From Rhodospirillales bacterium (GTDB lineage Bacteria; Pseudomonadota; Alphaproteobacteria; Acetobacterales; Acetobacteraceae), in assembly GCA_017304945.1 (NCBI GenBank), contig JAFKLG010000059.1, positions 36,457 to 100,456 on the forward strand: a DNA stretch of 64,000 nt, given 5' to 3'. Numbering within the stretch: the first letter of the stretch is position 1; every line of letters starts with the position of its first letter. Positions 26,419 through 35,649 of the stretch are shown one piece after another. A program made the position numbers and the translations under genes. The notes beneath the pieces were generated by a model. That model had not been told where the DNA came from, made no database searches, and saw nothing but the letters and a program-made list of their open reading frames with translations.

Positions 26419-28746
26419 ATTCGCTCCTCCGCCCGTCCGTCCGGCCCCCGCCTGCTGCGCTGGCTGCTGCCGTTCCTGTTCCTCGCCCTGGCGATCGCCG
26501 CTCCGGTCGGTGCACAGCCGGCCTGGGCGGCGGTGCCGGAGTGGAGCGGGACTTGGGACATGGCTTGGCCGGATGGAGGGGCCGAGGCGGTCCTCACCCA
26601 GCAAGGGAGCGAGGTGACCGGGACCTACCGCCTGTACGGCGGCCGGCTCCAGGGTACCGCACGCGGCGACCGGCTGGAGGGGACCTGGACCGAGGGAACG
26701 CGGCAGGGCCGTTTCGTCTTCGTCCTCGGTCCCGAACGGCGCGGCTTCACCGGGCGTTTGGAGGACGGGGCCTGGTGGACGGGAACCCGCCGCACCCGCC
26801 CGGCCCTGGTCGCGGAGCTGCGCCGGGACACCCCCCAGGCGACGCTGCTCAGCTTCTTGCGTACCGGCAATGCGGCGAGCGCCGATCATCCGGACCTGAT
26901 GGCGGATGCCGCGCGCCTGCTGGCCTTCGGCCCCGACGCGACGGATCCGCGGCAGCGGATCGCCCGGACACGCGCCCTCTATCGCGTCCTGGCGCTCACC
27001 ACGATCGCCGACCCGCTGCCGCCACAGCCGGATGGAGATGCGGTCGTTCTCACGCTGGGCCAGAGCGGCAGCGAGGCCCACGTCGCGGTCACCTTGCGCC
27101 GCGCGGCGGAGGGCTGGGAGATCGTCGTCCCGCCCCCGCTCGTCCTCGCCGCCGCCGAACGGACCATGCTGCAGCGCGATGGCGGCCGAGCGCGCGGGCC
27201 CGGTGCCACCGAGGCACTGCGCAGCCCGCGCGACACGCTGCGGAGCTTCATCGCCGGCATCCAGTCCTGGGACCAGGGCGGGGTGGACCGGGTGCTGGCC
27301 ACTCTCGACCTCGGCGAGGTCCGCACCACCGACCGGGAGGACGTGGGCCGGCTGCAGGCGCTCTACCTGATCCAGGCACTGAACCGGATCGGGCCCTGGG
27401 ACTGGCAGATGGTTCCCGACGACCCCGCCACCGGTGAAACCTTCGTCTTCTTCTCCCACCGGGTCGGGCGCATCGCCATCGCGCCCTCGCTGGAAGGCGA
27501 GCGCACCGTCTTCCGCTTCACCCCCGATACGGTGGCAGCGGCGCTCCGGCTGTTCATCGCGACCGAAAGCATGCCGCGCGGCATCGGTCCCGGCGTGCCG
27601 ACACCCCCGACCGGCGTCTTCCTGGTCCGGGAACGGCTGGCCGCGGTCTCGCCGGTTCTGCTCGAGCGCAGCCTGCTGACAGGGCTGGAGAACTGGCAGG
27701 TGATCGCCATCGTCGCGATGTTCGGCAGCCTCGTGCTCGCGACGCTGTGGGTCGTGCCCCTCGCCATGCGTGCGCTCGCCTGGCTCGCCGTCCGGCTGTC
27801 CCGGGAGCCGGACGCCGCCGCGGTGTGCGCCCGGCTGGTCTGGCCGCTGCGGCTGATCGTGATCGCGGCGATCTGGTTCAACTTCCGGCGCCTGATCGCG
27901 ATCGTCGGACCGGGACTCACCGTGCTCGATGCCACGATGGGCATCGTGGTGGCAGTCGGGCTCGCCTGGGCGGGGCTGCCGCTGATCGACAGCGCGGCCA
28001 GATGGTTTCAGGGCCGCGCGCGCCGCACGCCGGGCAGCATGGACGACATCCTGGTCTCGCTCACCGCCGGGGTCGCCAAGCTCGGCCTCGTCCTCCTCGT
28101 CGCCCTCATCGCCGCCAAAGCCCTCGACCTGCCGCTCGGCGCCATGCTCGCGGGCCTCGGGATCGGCGGGCTCGCCGTCGCCTTCGCCTCCAAGGAGGCG
28201 CTGTCCAACCTGTTCGGCGCCGGCATCCTGCTGGCGGACCGGCCCTTCACCAACGGCGACACGATCGCGGTCGGCGACATCCAGGGCACCGTCGAGCATG
28301 TCGGCATCCGCTCGACCCGCATCCGCACGATGGACGATACGGTGGTGGTGCTGCCCAACGGCAAGTTGTCGGATGCGCTGATCAACAACTACGGCGCGCG
28401 GCGATACCGACTGTTCCGGACCAAGTTCTCGGTCGCCTACGGGGCGCATCCCGAACGGCTCGAGGCGTTCACCCGCCGGCTGCGGGAGGTCGTCGACGTG
28501 CACAAGTCGACGGTGGAGGAGCGGACGCAGGTCGGCGTCTGGCAGTTGGGCGAGGGCGGGGTGGAAATCGACCTCGTCTGCTACTTCCGCGCCGAAACCG
28601 CTGCCGAGGAGCGTGCGGCGCGACACGAATTGCTGCTGCAGGTCATGCGGCTGGCGGAGGAGACCGGCGTGACCTTTGCGGCCGCACCGGTGGCGACCGC
28701 CCAGCCGGGGGTGGCGGGCGCTGCGCCGGCGCCCTCAGCCGCATAG
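26419..28746 (+). CDS. MscS-family mechanosensitive ion channel, start apparently ATT
   Basis: The frame is certain from 26533, but its first ATG/GTG/TTG codon (26533) would cut off a perfect signal peptide. The preceding 38 in-frame codons encode RRS-type basic residues, then LLRWLLPFLFLALAIAAPVG and an AWA cut site. The only start-like codon with a ribosome site is ATT 26419-26421, 8 nt after AGGGAGG. From ATT the protein has 775 residues: a 400-residue periplasmic domain, about five membrane helices, and the MscS pore and vestibule (LAGLGIGGLAVAFASKEA, LADRPFTNGDTIAVGDIQG, LPNGKLSDALINNYG). It releases solutes upon osmotic down-shock in the inner membrane. A CTG start or a sequence error is the alternative. 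Confidence 0.85.
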   Translation: MRSSARPSGPRLLRWLLPFLFLALAIAAPVGAQPAWAAVPEWSGTWDMAWPDGGAEAVLTQQGSEVTGTYRLYGGRLQGTARGDRLEGTWTEGTRQGRFVFVLGPERRGFTGRLEDGAWWTGTRRTRPALVAELRRDTPQATLLSFLRTGNAASADHPDLMADAARLLAFGPDATDPRQRIARTRALYRVLALTTIADPLPPQPDGDAVVLTLGQSGSEAHVAVTLRRAAEGWEIVVPPPLVLAAAERTMLQRDGGRARGPGATEALRSPRDTLRSFIAGIQSWDQGGVDRVLATLDLGEVRTTDREDVGRLQALYLIQALNRIGPWDWQMVPDDPATGETFVFFSHRVGRIAIAPSLEGERTVFRFTPDTVAAALRLFIATESMPRGIGPGVPTPPTGVFLVRERLAAVSPVLLERSLLTGLENWQVIAIVAMFGSLVLATLWVVPLAMRALAWLAVRLSREPDAAAVCARLVWPLRLIVIAAIWFNFRRLIAIVGPGLTVLDATMGIVVAVGLAWAGLPLIDSAARWFQGRARRTPGSMDDILVSLTAGVAKLGLVLLVALIAAKALDLPLGAMLAGLGIGGLAVAFASKEALSNLFGAGILLADRPFTNGDTIAVGDIQGTVEHVGIRSTRIRTMDDTVVVLPNGKLSDALINNYGARRYRLFRTKFSVAYGAHPERLEAFTRRLREVVDVHKSTVEERTQVGVWQLGEGGVEIDLVCYFRAETAAEERAARHELLLQVMRLAEETGVTFAAAPVATAQPGVAGAAPAPSAA

Positions 28747-28837
28747 CACCCCGCAAAACGAGCCGACCCGGCACCGGGGAGCCTGCCCCCAGGCGCCCGC
28801 ATTGGTGCGACGCGGGCGGGATCGGGTAAACCGCCCC

Positions 28838-30430
28838 ATGCTCAGAAGTGTCATGACGGTCGGCGGCTGGACGATGGCGAGCCGGATCCTCGGCTTCGTC
28901 CGCGACATGCTGATGGCGGCGCTGATCGGCACCGGCCCGGTCGCCGACGCCTTCTTCGTCGCCAACAAGCTGCCCAACCTGTTCCGGCGCCTGTTCGGGG
29001 AGGGCGCGTTCAACGCCGCCTTCGTGCCCGAATTCGCCGGCCTGCTGGCCGCCGAGGGGCCCGCCGCCGCGCGCCAGTTCGCGCAGGAGGCGATGTCGGT
29101 CATGGCCTTCTGGCTGTGCGGGCTGACGATCCTGGGCGAGATCTTCATGCCCCAGATCATGACCGTGTTCGCCCCCGGCTTCGGCGACGACCCGGCCAAG
29201 TTCGCCCTCGCCGTCGAGCTCGCGCGGATCACCTTCCCCTATCTGATGCTGATCTGCCTCGCCGCCCTGCTGTCGGGGGTGCTCAACGGGCTCGACAAGT
29301 TCGCCGCCGCGGCAGGCGCGCCGGTGCTCTACAACCTGTTCGCGATCGCCGCCCTGGTCGGCCTCGGCCCCTATGTGCCGACCATCGGCCACGCCGCGGC
29401 CTGGGGCGTCTCCGCCTCCGGCGTCGTGCAGCTCGGACTGCTCGCCTGGGCGGTGAACCGCGCCGGCATGCCGGTGCGCATTCCCCGGCCGCGCCTGACC
29501 CCGCGCATGCGGCTGCTGCTGCGCCGGATGGCGCCGGGACTGGTCGGCGCCAGCGCGACCCAGCTCAACCAGGCGGTCGACGTGATCATCGCGAGCCTGC
29601 TGCCCGCCGGCACCGTCTCCCTGCTCTACTACGCCGATCGGGTGCAGCAACTGCCGCTGGGCGTGATCGGCACCGCCGTCGGCACCGCCATCCTGCCGCT
29701 GCTGTCCCGCCAGGTGCGGGGCGGCGAGGCGGCCGCGGCGATCGGCACGCTCAACCGAGCGATCGAATACGCGCTGTTCCTCACCCTGCCGGCGGCGCTG
29801 GCGCTCGCGGTCTCCGCCTTCCCGATCGTCTGGGTGCTGTTCGGCCGCGGCGCCTTCGACATCGAGAGCGCGCGGCTCTCGGCGCAGTCGCTGACCGCCT
29901 ATGCGGTCGGGCTGCCGGCGGTGGTGTTGCTGAAGGTGCTGGCGCCGGCCTTCTTCGCCCGCGGCGACACCGCCACCCCGGTGCGCATCGGCATGATCAC
30001 GCTGGCGCTGAACTTCGTGCTCAACCTCGCGCTGATGATGCCGCTGCAGCATATCGGGCCGCCGCTCGCGACCAGCCTCGCCGCGATCTTCAACATGGGG
30101 GCGCTGGCCGTCATCCTGATCCGCCGCGGCTTCCTGGTCCCGGACGCGGCGCTGCGCCGCCGGCTGCCGCGCATGCTGCTCGCCGCGCTCGCCATGGCGG
30201 TGACGCTGTGGTTCACCGAGGGTCCGCTGTTCGACGCCCTGGCCGGTGCGCGTGGCTTGCGGGTGGTCGCGCTGTTCCTGCTGGTGGGTCTCGGGTCCGG
30301 CGTCTATCTGCTGGCCGCGCAGCTCCTGGGCGCGATCGACCTGCGCGACCTCCTGGCGATGCTCCGCCGGCGCCGCTTGCGCCGCGGCGGCGGATCGTCC
30401 ATCAGTCCGGCCTCGACCCCAGAGACGTGA
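28838..30430 (+). CDS. murJ: Lipid II flippase MurJ
   Basis: 530 residues from ATG 28838; the upstream frame has no ribosome site or similarity. About 14 membrane helices. MurJ landmarks: [19 protein letters not shown] at the start, [42 protein letters not shown], and [20 protein letters not shown]. It moves undecaprenyl-linked peptidoglycan precursor across the inner membrane. trpS begins 2 nt after its stop, an arrangement common in alphaproteobacteria. Confidence 0.95.
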   Translation: MLRSVMTVGGWTMASRILGFVRDMLMAALIGTGPVADAFFVANKLPNLFRRLFGEGAFNAAFVPEFAGLLAAEGPAAARQFAQEAMSVMAFWLCGLTILGEIFMPQIMTVFAPGFGDDPAKFALAVELARITFPYLMLICLAALLSGVLNGLDKFAAAAGAPVLYNLFAIAALVGLGPYVPTIGHAAAWGVSASGVVQLGLLAWAVNRAGMPVRIPRPRLTPRMRLLLRRMAPGLVGASATQLNQAVDVIIASLLPAGTVSLLYYADRVQQLPLGVIGTAVGTAILPLLSRQVRGGEAAAAIGTLNRAIEYALFLTLPAALALAVSAFPIVWVLFGRGAFDIESARLSAQSLTAYAVGLPAVVLLKVLAPAFFARGDTATPVRIGMITLALNFVLNLALMMPLQHIGPPLATSLAAIFNMGALAVILIRRGFLVPDAALRRRLPRMLLAALAMAVTLWFTEGPLFDALAGARGLRVVALFLLVGLGSGVYLLAAQLLGAIDLRDLLAMLRRRRLRRGGGSSISPASTPET

Positions 30431-30432
30431 TC

Positions 30433-31428
30433 ATGCGCATCTTTTCCGGCATCCAGCCCTCCGGCATCCCGACCCTCGGCAATTACCTCGGGGCGATCCG
30501 CAACTGGGCGGCGTTGCAAGATGGGAACGACTGCATCTACTGCGTGGTCGACCTGCACGCGATCACGGTGTTCCAGGATCCGGCGGCGCTGCGCCAGCAG
30601 ACCCGGGAAATGGCCGCCGTGCTGCTCGCCTGCGGCATCGACCCCGAGAAGCACATCGTGTTCCTGCAGTCGGCGGTGCGCGCGCACGCCCAGCTCGCCT
30701 GGATCTTCAACTGCGTGGCGCGGCTGGGCTGGCTGAACCGCATGACCCAGTTCAAGGACAAGGCGGGCAAGGACCGGGAGAATGCGTCGGCCGGGCTCTA
30801 CGTCTACCCGAACCTGATGGCGGCCGACATCCACGCCTATCATGCCACCGCCGTCCCGGTGGGCGACGACCAGCGCCAGCACCTCGAGCTCGCCAACGAC
30901 ATCGCGCAGAAGTTCAACCACGACTACGGGGTGGAGTTCTTCCCGCGCATCGAGCCCTACATCATGGGTCCGGCCGCCCGCGTCATGAGCCTGCGCGACG
31001 GCAGCAAGAAGATGTCGAAATCCGACCCCTCGGAGCAGAGCCGTATCAACCTGAACGACGACGCCGACACGATCGCGCTCAAGATCCGCCGCGCCAAGAC
31101 CGACCCCGAACCGCTGCCCTCGGAGCCGGACGGTCTCGCCGACCGACCGGAGGCACGCAACCTCGTGGGCATCTACGCGGCGCTCACCGACGGCGATGCC
31201 GCTAGCGTGCTGCGCGAGCATGGCGGCAAGGGCTTCGGCGCCTTCAAGGAGGCGCTGGCGGCGCTGCTGGTGGACCATCTGGCGCCGATCGCCGACGAGA
31301 CCCGCCGGCTGCTCGCCGATCCCGACCATATCGACGCGGTGCTCGGCCGTGGCGCGGCGCGGGCCGCCGCCATCGCCGACCCGATCGTGGCCGAGGCTGA
31401 ACGGCTGGTCGGCTTCGTGCGCGTCTGA
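30433..31428 (+). CDS. trpS: Tryptophanyl-tRNA synthetase
   Basis: 331 residues, normal for class Ic bacterial enzymes. Signature I is [12 protein letters not shown] (the HIGH-like site), signature II is [21 protein letters not shown] and [17 protein letters not shown] line the ATP and Trp site. It charges tRNA-Trp. Start ATG 30433, with murJ ending just before; an in-frame GTG two codons upstream is also possible. A channel-like gene follows after 22 bp. Confidence 0.96.
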   Translation: MRIFSGIQPSGIPTLGNYLGAIRNWAALQDGNDCIYCVVDLHAITVFQDPAALRQQTREMAAVLLACGIDPEKHIVFLQSAVRAHAQLAWIFNCVARLGWLNRMTQFKDKAGKDRENASAGLYVYPNLMAADIHAYHATAVPVGDDQRQHLELANDIAQKFNHDYGVEFFPRIEPYIMGPAARVMSLRDGSKKMSKSDPSEQSRINLNDDADTIALKIRRAKTDPEPLPSEPDGLADRPEARNLVGIYAALTDGDAASVLREHGGKGFGAFKEALAALLVDHLAPIADETRRLLADPDHIDAVLGRGAARAAAIADPIVAEAERLVGFVRV

Positions 31429-31450
31429 GCCGGCGGCGGGGCAGGGTGGC

Positions 31451-32500
31451 ATGACCCGTCTGCTGCGCCGCCTCGCGCTGCTGCTCGCGCTGATCCCGTT
31501 CCTTCTGGCGTCGGCCGCCGTCGCGGCGTCCGATGCGCCGGGCCCCGCCCGGTCGGCGCCGGCCGCCGGAGCGGCCGACGGCCACGCGACGGCCGCCCCG
31601 GTGATCTACAAGCTGGGCGCCTACGTCGTCACCGTGCACGACCTCGATCCGCCCAGCGGCACCTTCCAGGCCCAGTTCTGGCTGTGGCGGGTCGGTCCGC
31701 CCAACAGCCGCACGATCGTCGACAGCCTGGATTTCCCGAACGCCAACCAGGTGGCGTTCGGCCCCGAACAGGTCACCGTGGAGAACGGGGTGGAGTGGCG
31801 GCAGGTCCTGGTGCGCGGCCGGTTCCGGCACGACTGGCGGGTGAAGAACTACCCGTTCGACCGCCAGCGGCTGCAGATCGTGATCGAGGACCAGCTCGCG
31901 ACCGCGTCCCAGCTCGACTACGTGGGCGACGGGCTGAGCGCGGCCGACTACATGCGCAAGGGCGTCGGCGGCTGGAAGCTCGACGGCACGCGGCTCGTCA
32001 CCGGGGTCACGCGCTATCCGACGGCGTTCGGCGATCCGTCGCTCGCCGCCTCCGCGGGAGCCCAGTTCTCCCGCGTGGTGCTGGAGCTGTCGATCTCCCG
32101 TCGCGGCTATGCGCGGTTCTTCACCCTGACGGTGACGATCTACACCGCGTTCATGCTGTGCATGGTGAGCTTCCTGCTGCACATCGACCAGGCCGGGCTG
32201 ATCGGCTCCCGCTTCAGCCTGCTCGCGGCATCGCTGTTCGCGGTCGTGCTGAACATGCGCGCGGCCGATTCCGAACTGGGGGCGGAGACCGACCTGTCGC
32301 TGGTGGACCACCTGCACGTGGTGTGCCTCGCCTACATCATCGCGGCGACGGCGATCGGCGTGGTCAGCAAGCTCGCGATCGACCGCGGCGCGGCGCACCA
32401 TTTCTTCCGGCGCCTCGACTACTGGTGCTGCGTGCTGGGGGCGCTCTCGTTCCTGCTGATCACGACGGCGCTGGTGATGCGGGCGCGGATCAACGGCTGA
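31451..32500 (+). CDS. Divergent pentameric ligand-gated ion channel (Cys-loop receptor-like) homologue
   Basis: 349 residues. A signal peptide (LLALIPFLLASAAVAAS) is followed by an extracellular beta-domain: KLGAYVVTVHDLDPPSGTF, FWLWRVG, VRGRFRHDWRVKNYPFDRQR and LQIVIED, matching the order of strands and the YPFD loop signature of prokaryotic pLGICs such as GLIC. Four membrane helices follow in the correct spacing: FFTLTVTIYTAFMLCMVSFL, SRFSLLAASLFAVVLNMRA, VDHLHVVCLAYIIAATAIGV and YWCCVLGALSFLLITTALVM. There are no Cys-loop cysteines, as in other bacterial members. Similarity is by pattern; ligand and conductance unknown. It may be co-transcribed with trpS. Confidence 0.72.
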   Translation: MTRLLRRLALLLALIPFLLASAAVAASDAPGPARSAPAAGAADGHATAAPVIYKLGAYVVTVHDLDPPSGTFQAQFWLWRVGPPNSRTIVDSLDFPNANQVAFGPEQVTVENGVEWRQVLVRGRFRHDWRVKNYPFDRQRLQIVIEDQLATASQLDYVGDGLSAADYMRKGVGGWKLDGTRLVTGVTRYPTAFGDPSLAASAGAQFSRVVLELSISRRGYARFFTLTVTIYTAFMLCMVSFLLHIDQAGLIGSRFSLLAASLFAVVLNMRAADSELGAETDLSLVDHLHVVCLAYIIAATAIGVVSKLAIDRGAAHHFFRRLDYWCCVLGALSFLLITTALVMRARING

Positions 32501-32568
32501 CGCAGGACCCGCCCGCCGGCGCACGCTGCCGGGTTCCGCCACCGCGCAGGCACCGGTATCGTCGTTGC

Positions 32569-32946
32569 ATGCCCCCGACGATCAAGGCCCGCCCCACGCC
32601 CTGGAAGACCGTGCTCCTGCTCTGCGGCAAATGCGGACGCAAGATGGAGGGTGGCTACGGCGCGAAGGGCAAGGAGACGCTGCGGAGTGCCTTGCGCGCG
32701 GAGCTGAAGGCGCGCGGTCATCGCCGCGGCGTGCGCATCATCGAGACGCGCTGCCTCGGGGTCTGCCCCAAACAGGCCGTCATGGCGCTGAATGCTAGCC
32801 GGCCGGGGGAGATCCTGGTCGTGCCGAAGCGGATGCCGGTCGCGGCGGTGCTGGCGACCCTGCTGCCGCCGGACCCGGCCCAACCGCTCGCGCCGCCCGC
32901 CGCCGGCGAGGCTTCGGCCGCCGCGCCCGAGGACGCCGGTGACTGA
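32569..32946 (+). CDS. Thioredoxin-like [2Fe-2S] ferredoxin domain protein
   Basis: 125 residues. The domain spans residues about 14-100 with CGKCGRKMEGG at its start and TRCLGVCPKQAVMAL; the C-terminal CLGxCPK with the upstream Cys pair is the pattern of small thioredoxin-fold (2Fe-2S) proteins. The last 25 residues are an Ala/Pro tail. Electron partner unknown. Its stop overlaps the next gene's start region by 8 nt. Confidence 0.78.
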   Translation: MPPTIKARPTPWKTVLLLCGKCGRKMEGGYGAKGKETLRSALRAELKARGHRRGVRIIETRCLGVCPKQAVMALNASRPGEILVVPKRMPVAAVLATLLPPDPAQPLAPPAAGEASAAAPEDAGD

Positions 32947-33403
32947 GGCGATCGCCATCACTGAAGCGACGGCGACGGACGCCCCCGCCATCGCCGCGAT
33001 CCATCTCGCCGCGCGGCGCACCGCCATGCCGTATCTGCGGCAGGTGCACGACGATCAGGAGACGCGCGCGCATTTCGCCGCGGTGGTCGGGGATCGGCCG
33101 GGATGCTGGTGGGTGGCGCGCCGCGGCGGCGCCATTGCCGGCTACGCGCTGCTCCGGGGAGAGTGGCTCGAGCATCTCTATGTCGCTCCGGCGCGCCAGG
33201 GCGCCGGTGTCGGGGCCGCACTGCTCGCCCATGCCAAAGCGATGAGCCCCGGCGCCCTCCGGCTCTGGACCTTCCAGCGCAACCATGTCGCGCGGGCGTT
33301 CTACGAGCGGTTCGGCTTCCGCGCGGTCGAGGAGACCGCGGGGGAGAACGAGGAAGGCGAGCCGGACGTGCAGTATGCGTGGGACGCGGGCCGCGGCGAC
33401 TGA
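32939..33403 (+). CDS. GNAT family N-acetyltransferase
   Basis: 154 residues from GTG 32939, which overlaps the end of the ferredoxin gene. The acetyl-CoA binding stretch is LEHLYVAPARQGAGVGAALLAHAKA (motif A with Q-G-x-G-x-G), followed by LWTFQRNHVARAFYERFGF, the classic motif B. Acetyl acceptor unknown. It is the last gene before tRNA-Val, in an operon with the ferredoxin. Confidence 0.9.
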   Translation: MTEAIAITEATATDAPAIAAIHLAARRTAMPYLRQVHDDQETRAHFAAVVGDRPGCWWVARRGGAIAGYALLRGEWLEHLYVAPARQGAGVGAALLAHAKAMSPGALRLWTFQRNHVARAFYERFGFRAVEETAGENEEGEPDVQYAWDAGRGD

Positions 33404-33459
33404 CGCGGCGCTCTCCCCGCCGGACGGCGCCGTGGGGGCGGTGAACGTTGCTGGAGGGA

Positions 33460-33534
<75 letters not shown>

Positions 33535-33625
33535 ATCCGCGTCGGGAGCCGGGCTTCTATCGCGAGCCGCCGCGCCCTGCAAGCCAGGACGTGACAGGAT
33601 CGGCCGGCACCGCTTCAATGGGGGG

Positions 33626-34516
33626 ATGGACGTTCCCGTCTCGATCGACCCGCTTGCGCCGCGCGCGGTGCCGCCGCTCACGATGTGGCGCCCGACGACG
33701 CAAACCGCGCCCGTGATCTTCGCCTCCCCCCATTCGGGCCGCCACTACGCGCCCGAGTTCCTCGCCGCCGCACGGCTCGATCCGCTCGCGCTCCGGCGCA
33801 GCGAGGACAGCTTCGTCGACGAGCTCTTCGCCGCCGCGCCGGGCAGCGGCGCCCCGCTGCTCGCCGCCACCTTCCCGCGCGCCTATTGCGATGCGAATCG
33901 GGAGCCGTGGGAACTCGACCCGGGCATGTTCGCCGACCCGCTGCCCCCCTGGGTCAACACCACCTCTCCCCGCGTCGGCGCCGGCCTCGGCACCATCGCG
34001 CGCGTGGTGGCCTCGGGCGAGGCGATCTACCGCGGCAAGCTCCCCTTCGCCGAGGCGGAGCGGCGAATCCAGCAATACTGGCAGCCGTTCCACGACACGC
34101 TCGCCGCCCTGATCGAGGGCACCCGCGCGGTGTTCGGCGGCTGCCTGCTGATCGACTGCCACTCCATGCCGTCGCAGAGCCAGTCGGTGCGCGCGGGCGG
34201 CCGCGCGGCGGATTTCGTGCTGGGCGATGCGCACGGCACCGCCTGCGCGCCGCGCGCGATCCGCTTCGTCGAGCGGACGCTCACCGATCTCGGCTATGTC
34301 GTGCGCCGCAACGACCCGTATGCGGGTGGTTTCATCACCCGCCACTACGGCCGCCCGCGCGACCACGTGCACGCGCTGCAGATCGAGATCGCCCGCGAGC
34401 TCTACATGGACGAGGCGCGGATCGAGCGGCTCGAGCGGTTCGGCGCGGTGCAGCAGGACATCACCTGCCTGATCGAGCTCCTGGTCCGCGAAGCGCCCGC
34501 CCTGATCGCCGGGTAG
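33626..34516 (+). CDS. N-formylglutamate amidohydrolase family protein
   Basis: 296 residues. Family markers: PVIFASPHSGRHY near the start, RSEDSFVDELF, CDANREPWELDP and LLIDCHSMP with the metal-binding His, then DAHGTAC and GGFITRHYGRP. The enzyme class cleaves N-formyl-L-glutamate at the end of one histidine breakdown route. No other hut gene is near, so it may have another acyl-amino acid substrate. Confidence 0.9.
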   Translation: MDVPVSIDPLAPRAVPPLTMWRPTTQTAPVIFASPHSGRHYAPEFLAAARLDPLALRRSEDSFVDELFAAAPGSGAPLLAATFPRAYCDANREPWELDPGMFADPLPPWVNTTSPRVGAGLGTIARVVASGEAIYRGKLPFAEAERRIQQYWQPFHDTLAALIEGTRAVFGGCLLIDCHSMPSQSQSVRAGGRAADFVLGDAHGTACAPRAIRFVERTLTDLGYVVRRNDPYAGGFITRHYGRPRDHVHALQIEIARELYMDEARIERLERFGAVQQDITCLIELLVREAPALIAG

Positions 34517-34635
34517 ACGGCCATAGTGCGATGCCAGGATCGGGACGGGCCGGAGCCTCGGCCCGGGACGATCGCAAGCGGGCCAGTGACACTGGTGAGA
34601 CGACCGCCGGCAACGAGCTGACCGGCCATTTCCTA

Positions 34636-34737
34636 GGGCGTGATCGGCGAAGGCGTGTTCGCCGGAGCCGTGAATCACGCCATCAAACAAGCTGCTAGAG
34701 CCTGCCGGCGAGTGAACGTGAGGCGGACAGGCTCTAG
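34636..34737. repeat. Two adjacent palindromes between amidohydrolase and parE genes
   Basis: First, GGCGTGAT...GGCGAA-GGCGTG-TTCGCC...ATCACGCC around 34637-34682 is an interrupted inverted repeat. Second, CTAGAGCCTG at 34695-34704 is exactly matched by CAGGCTCTAG at 34728-34737. The last arm includes the parE stop codon. They could stop transcription or be remains of a small mobile element. Confidence 0.6.
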
Positions 34738-35048
34738 GGCAGCCCGTCGGGACCGTCCGGGAACAGCAGAGGTTCGTAGTCTCGGGCACCATGCAGGACG
34801 CGCAGGATGACCAGGTGGTCCGTCCCGACCCGGTAGAAGATCAGATAGTTGCCGAACGGACGTCGGCGGATATGCCGGCTTTCGTAGCGGGGTACGACCG
34901 GAAAAGCCCTGGGCGTGTCGGCGAGCGCAAGCGCCGCCGTGCGCAATTCGCGCACGAAACTGGCTGCTCGTGTCGGATTATCCCGGGCGATGTAGTCGGC
35001 GATGTGCTCGAGATCCGATATCGCCGATCGCGTGAGGACAACCCTCAC
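34734..35048 (-). CDS. parE: RelE/ParE-type toxin of a toxin-antitoxin pair
   Basis: 104 residues from GTG 35046-35048, overlapping the antitoxin stop (GTGA). The ParE fold is indicated by RSAISDLEHIADYIARDNPTRA, RYESRHIRRRPFGNYLIFYRV and LVILRVLHGARDYEPLLF. ParE toxins block DNA gyrase; RelE relatives cut mRNA. The missing RelE catalytic set and the ParD-like partner favour ParE. Confidence 0.92.
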   Translation of the reverse strand: MRVVLTRSAISDLEHIADYIARDNPTRAASFVRELRTAALALADTPRAFPVVPRYESRHIRRRPFGNYLIFYRVGTDHLVILRVLHGARDYEPLLFPDGPDGLP

Positions 35049-35311
35049 ACGCCGCCCTGGCCCGCAGCCATCCGGCGGTATTTGGCTTCGAGCGCGTCGA
35101 AGGTCGTATCGGCATCCTCGATGCGACCCGCATCTGCGTCGGCGATCCCACGCGAGATGGAAAGGTCCAGGGCCGTCAGGCGGCGCTCCCGTTCCTCCAT
35201 GAGGCGCAGAGCATCCCGCACCACCTCGCTCTTGTTGTTGTAACGACCGCTGGCGAGCTGGGCCTGGATGAACGCCTCATAATGCGCGCCGAGCGTGAAA
35301 CTGCTGGGCAT
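35045..35311 (-). CDS. parD: ParD-type antitoxin (ribbon-helix-helix)
   Basis: 88 residues from ATG 35309-35311, with GGAGGTGG upstream. SSFTLGAHYEAFIQAQLASGRYNNKSEVVRDALRLMEERE is the ribbon-helix-helix DNA-binding domain of ParD/CC2985-type antitoxins; the acidic C-terminal half wraps the toxin. It probably represses its own operon by binding the palindrome at 35324-35338. Confidence 0.93.
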   Translation of the reverse strand: MPSSFTLGAHYEAFIQAQLASGRYNNKSEVVRDALRLMEERERRLTALDLSISRGIADADAGRIEDADTTFDALEAKYRRMAAGQGGV

Positions 35312-35323
35312 TACCACCTCCGC

Positions 35324-35338
35324 TATCATCAAATGATA
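35324..35338. promoter_or_regulatory. Palindromic operator before parDE
   Basis: TATCAT-CAA-ATGATA is a perfect 6-bp inverted repeat with 3-bp spacer, 13 bp before the parD start in an AT-rich patch. Ribbon-helix-helix antitoxins bind such sites to control their own operon. The call as operator is inferred from place and symmetry. Confidence 0.65.
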
Positions 35339-35440
35339 TGATGCGCACAGACGATGAGCAACGCTTGTGATTTGAAGGGGCTCGTGAGCGGATTCGTGCG
35401 CGTTGGTGTCAGCCGTCTGCACGCAGGTTCGTCATCGCCA

Positions 35441-35564
35441 ACGCCCCACCGTCCGCCAACGCCCACCGTCCGCCAACGCCCACCGTCCGCCAACGCCCAC
35501 CGTCCGCCACCGTCCGCCACCGTCCGCCAACGCCCCACCGTCCGCCAACGCCCCGCCGTCCGGC
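35441..35564. repeat. Minisatellite of 17-18 bp (and 10 bp) units
   Basis: About eight head-to-tail copies of ACGCCCACCGTCCGCCA, some with one extra C and two shortened to CCGTCCGCCA. It fills most of the gap between parD and the enoyl-CoA hydratase gene. No frame across it looks coding. The number of copies is likely variable between strains. Confidence 0.9.
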
Positions 35565-35649
35565 CGACGCCCCTACCGTCATCGCCGAGCCCCGACCCGG
35601 CGATCCCCAACCCCCCGGAACGCCTCCCAGGACCGACCACCGCCGGCCC

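Noticed and set aside
26364..27437. A 357-codon frame starting at TTG before the MscS gene
   Set aside because: It overlaps the MscS frame and encodes only Arg/Gly/Pro-rich sequence; the MscS frame carries the signal peptide and family motifs.
24541..28626. A 1361-codon open frame on the minus strand
   Set aside because: It runs antisense to five well-supported genes (ligase, oxidase, small exported protein, MscS) and reads as His/Arg/Gly/Asp-rich noise; long antisense frames are expected at this GC.
35441..35564. CRISPR array
   Set aside because: Units are directly adjacent with no spacers of constant length, so it is a minisatellite.
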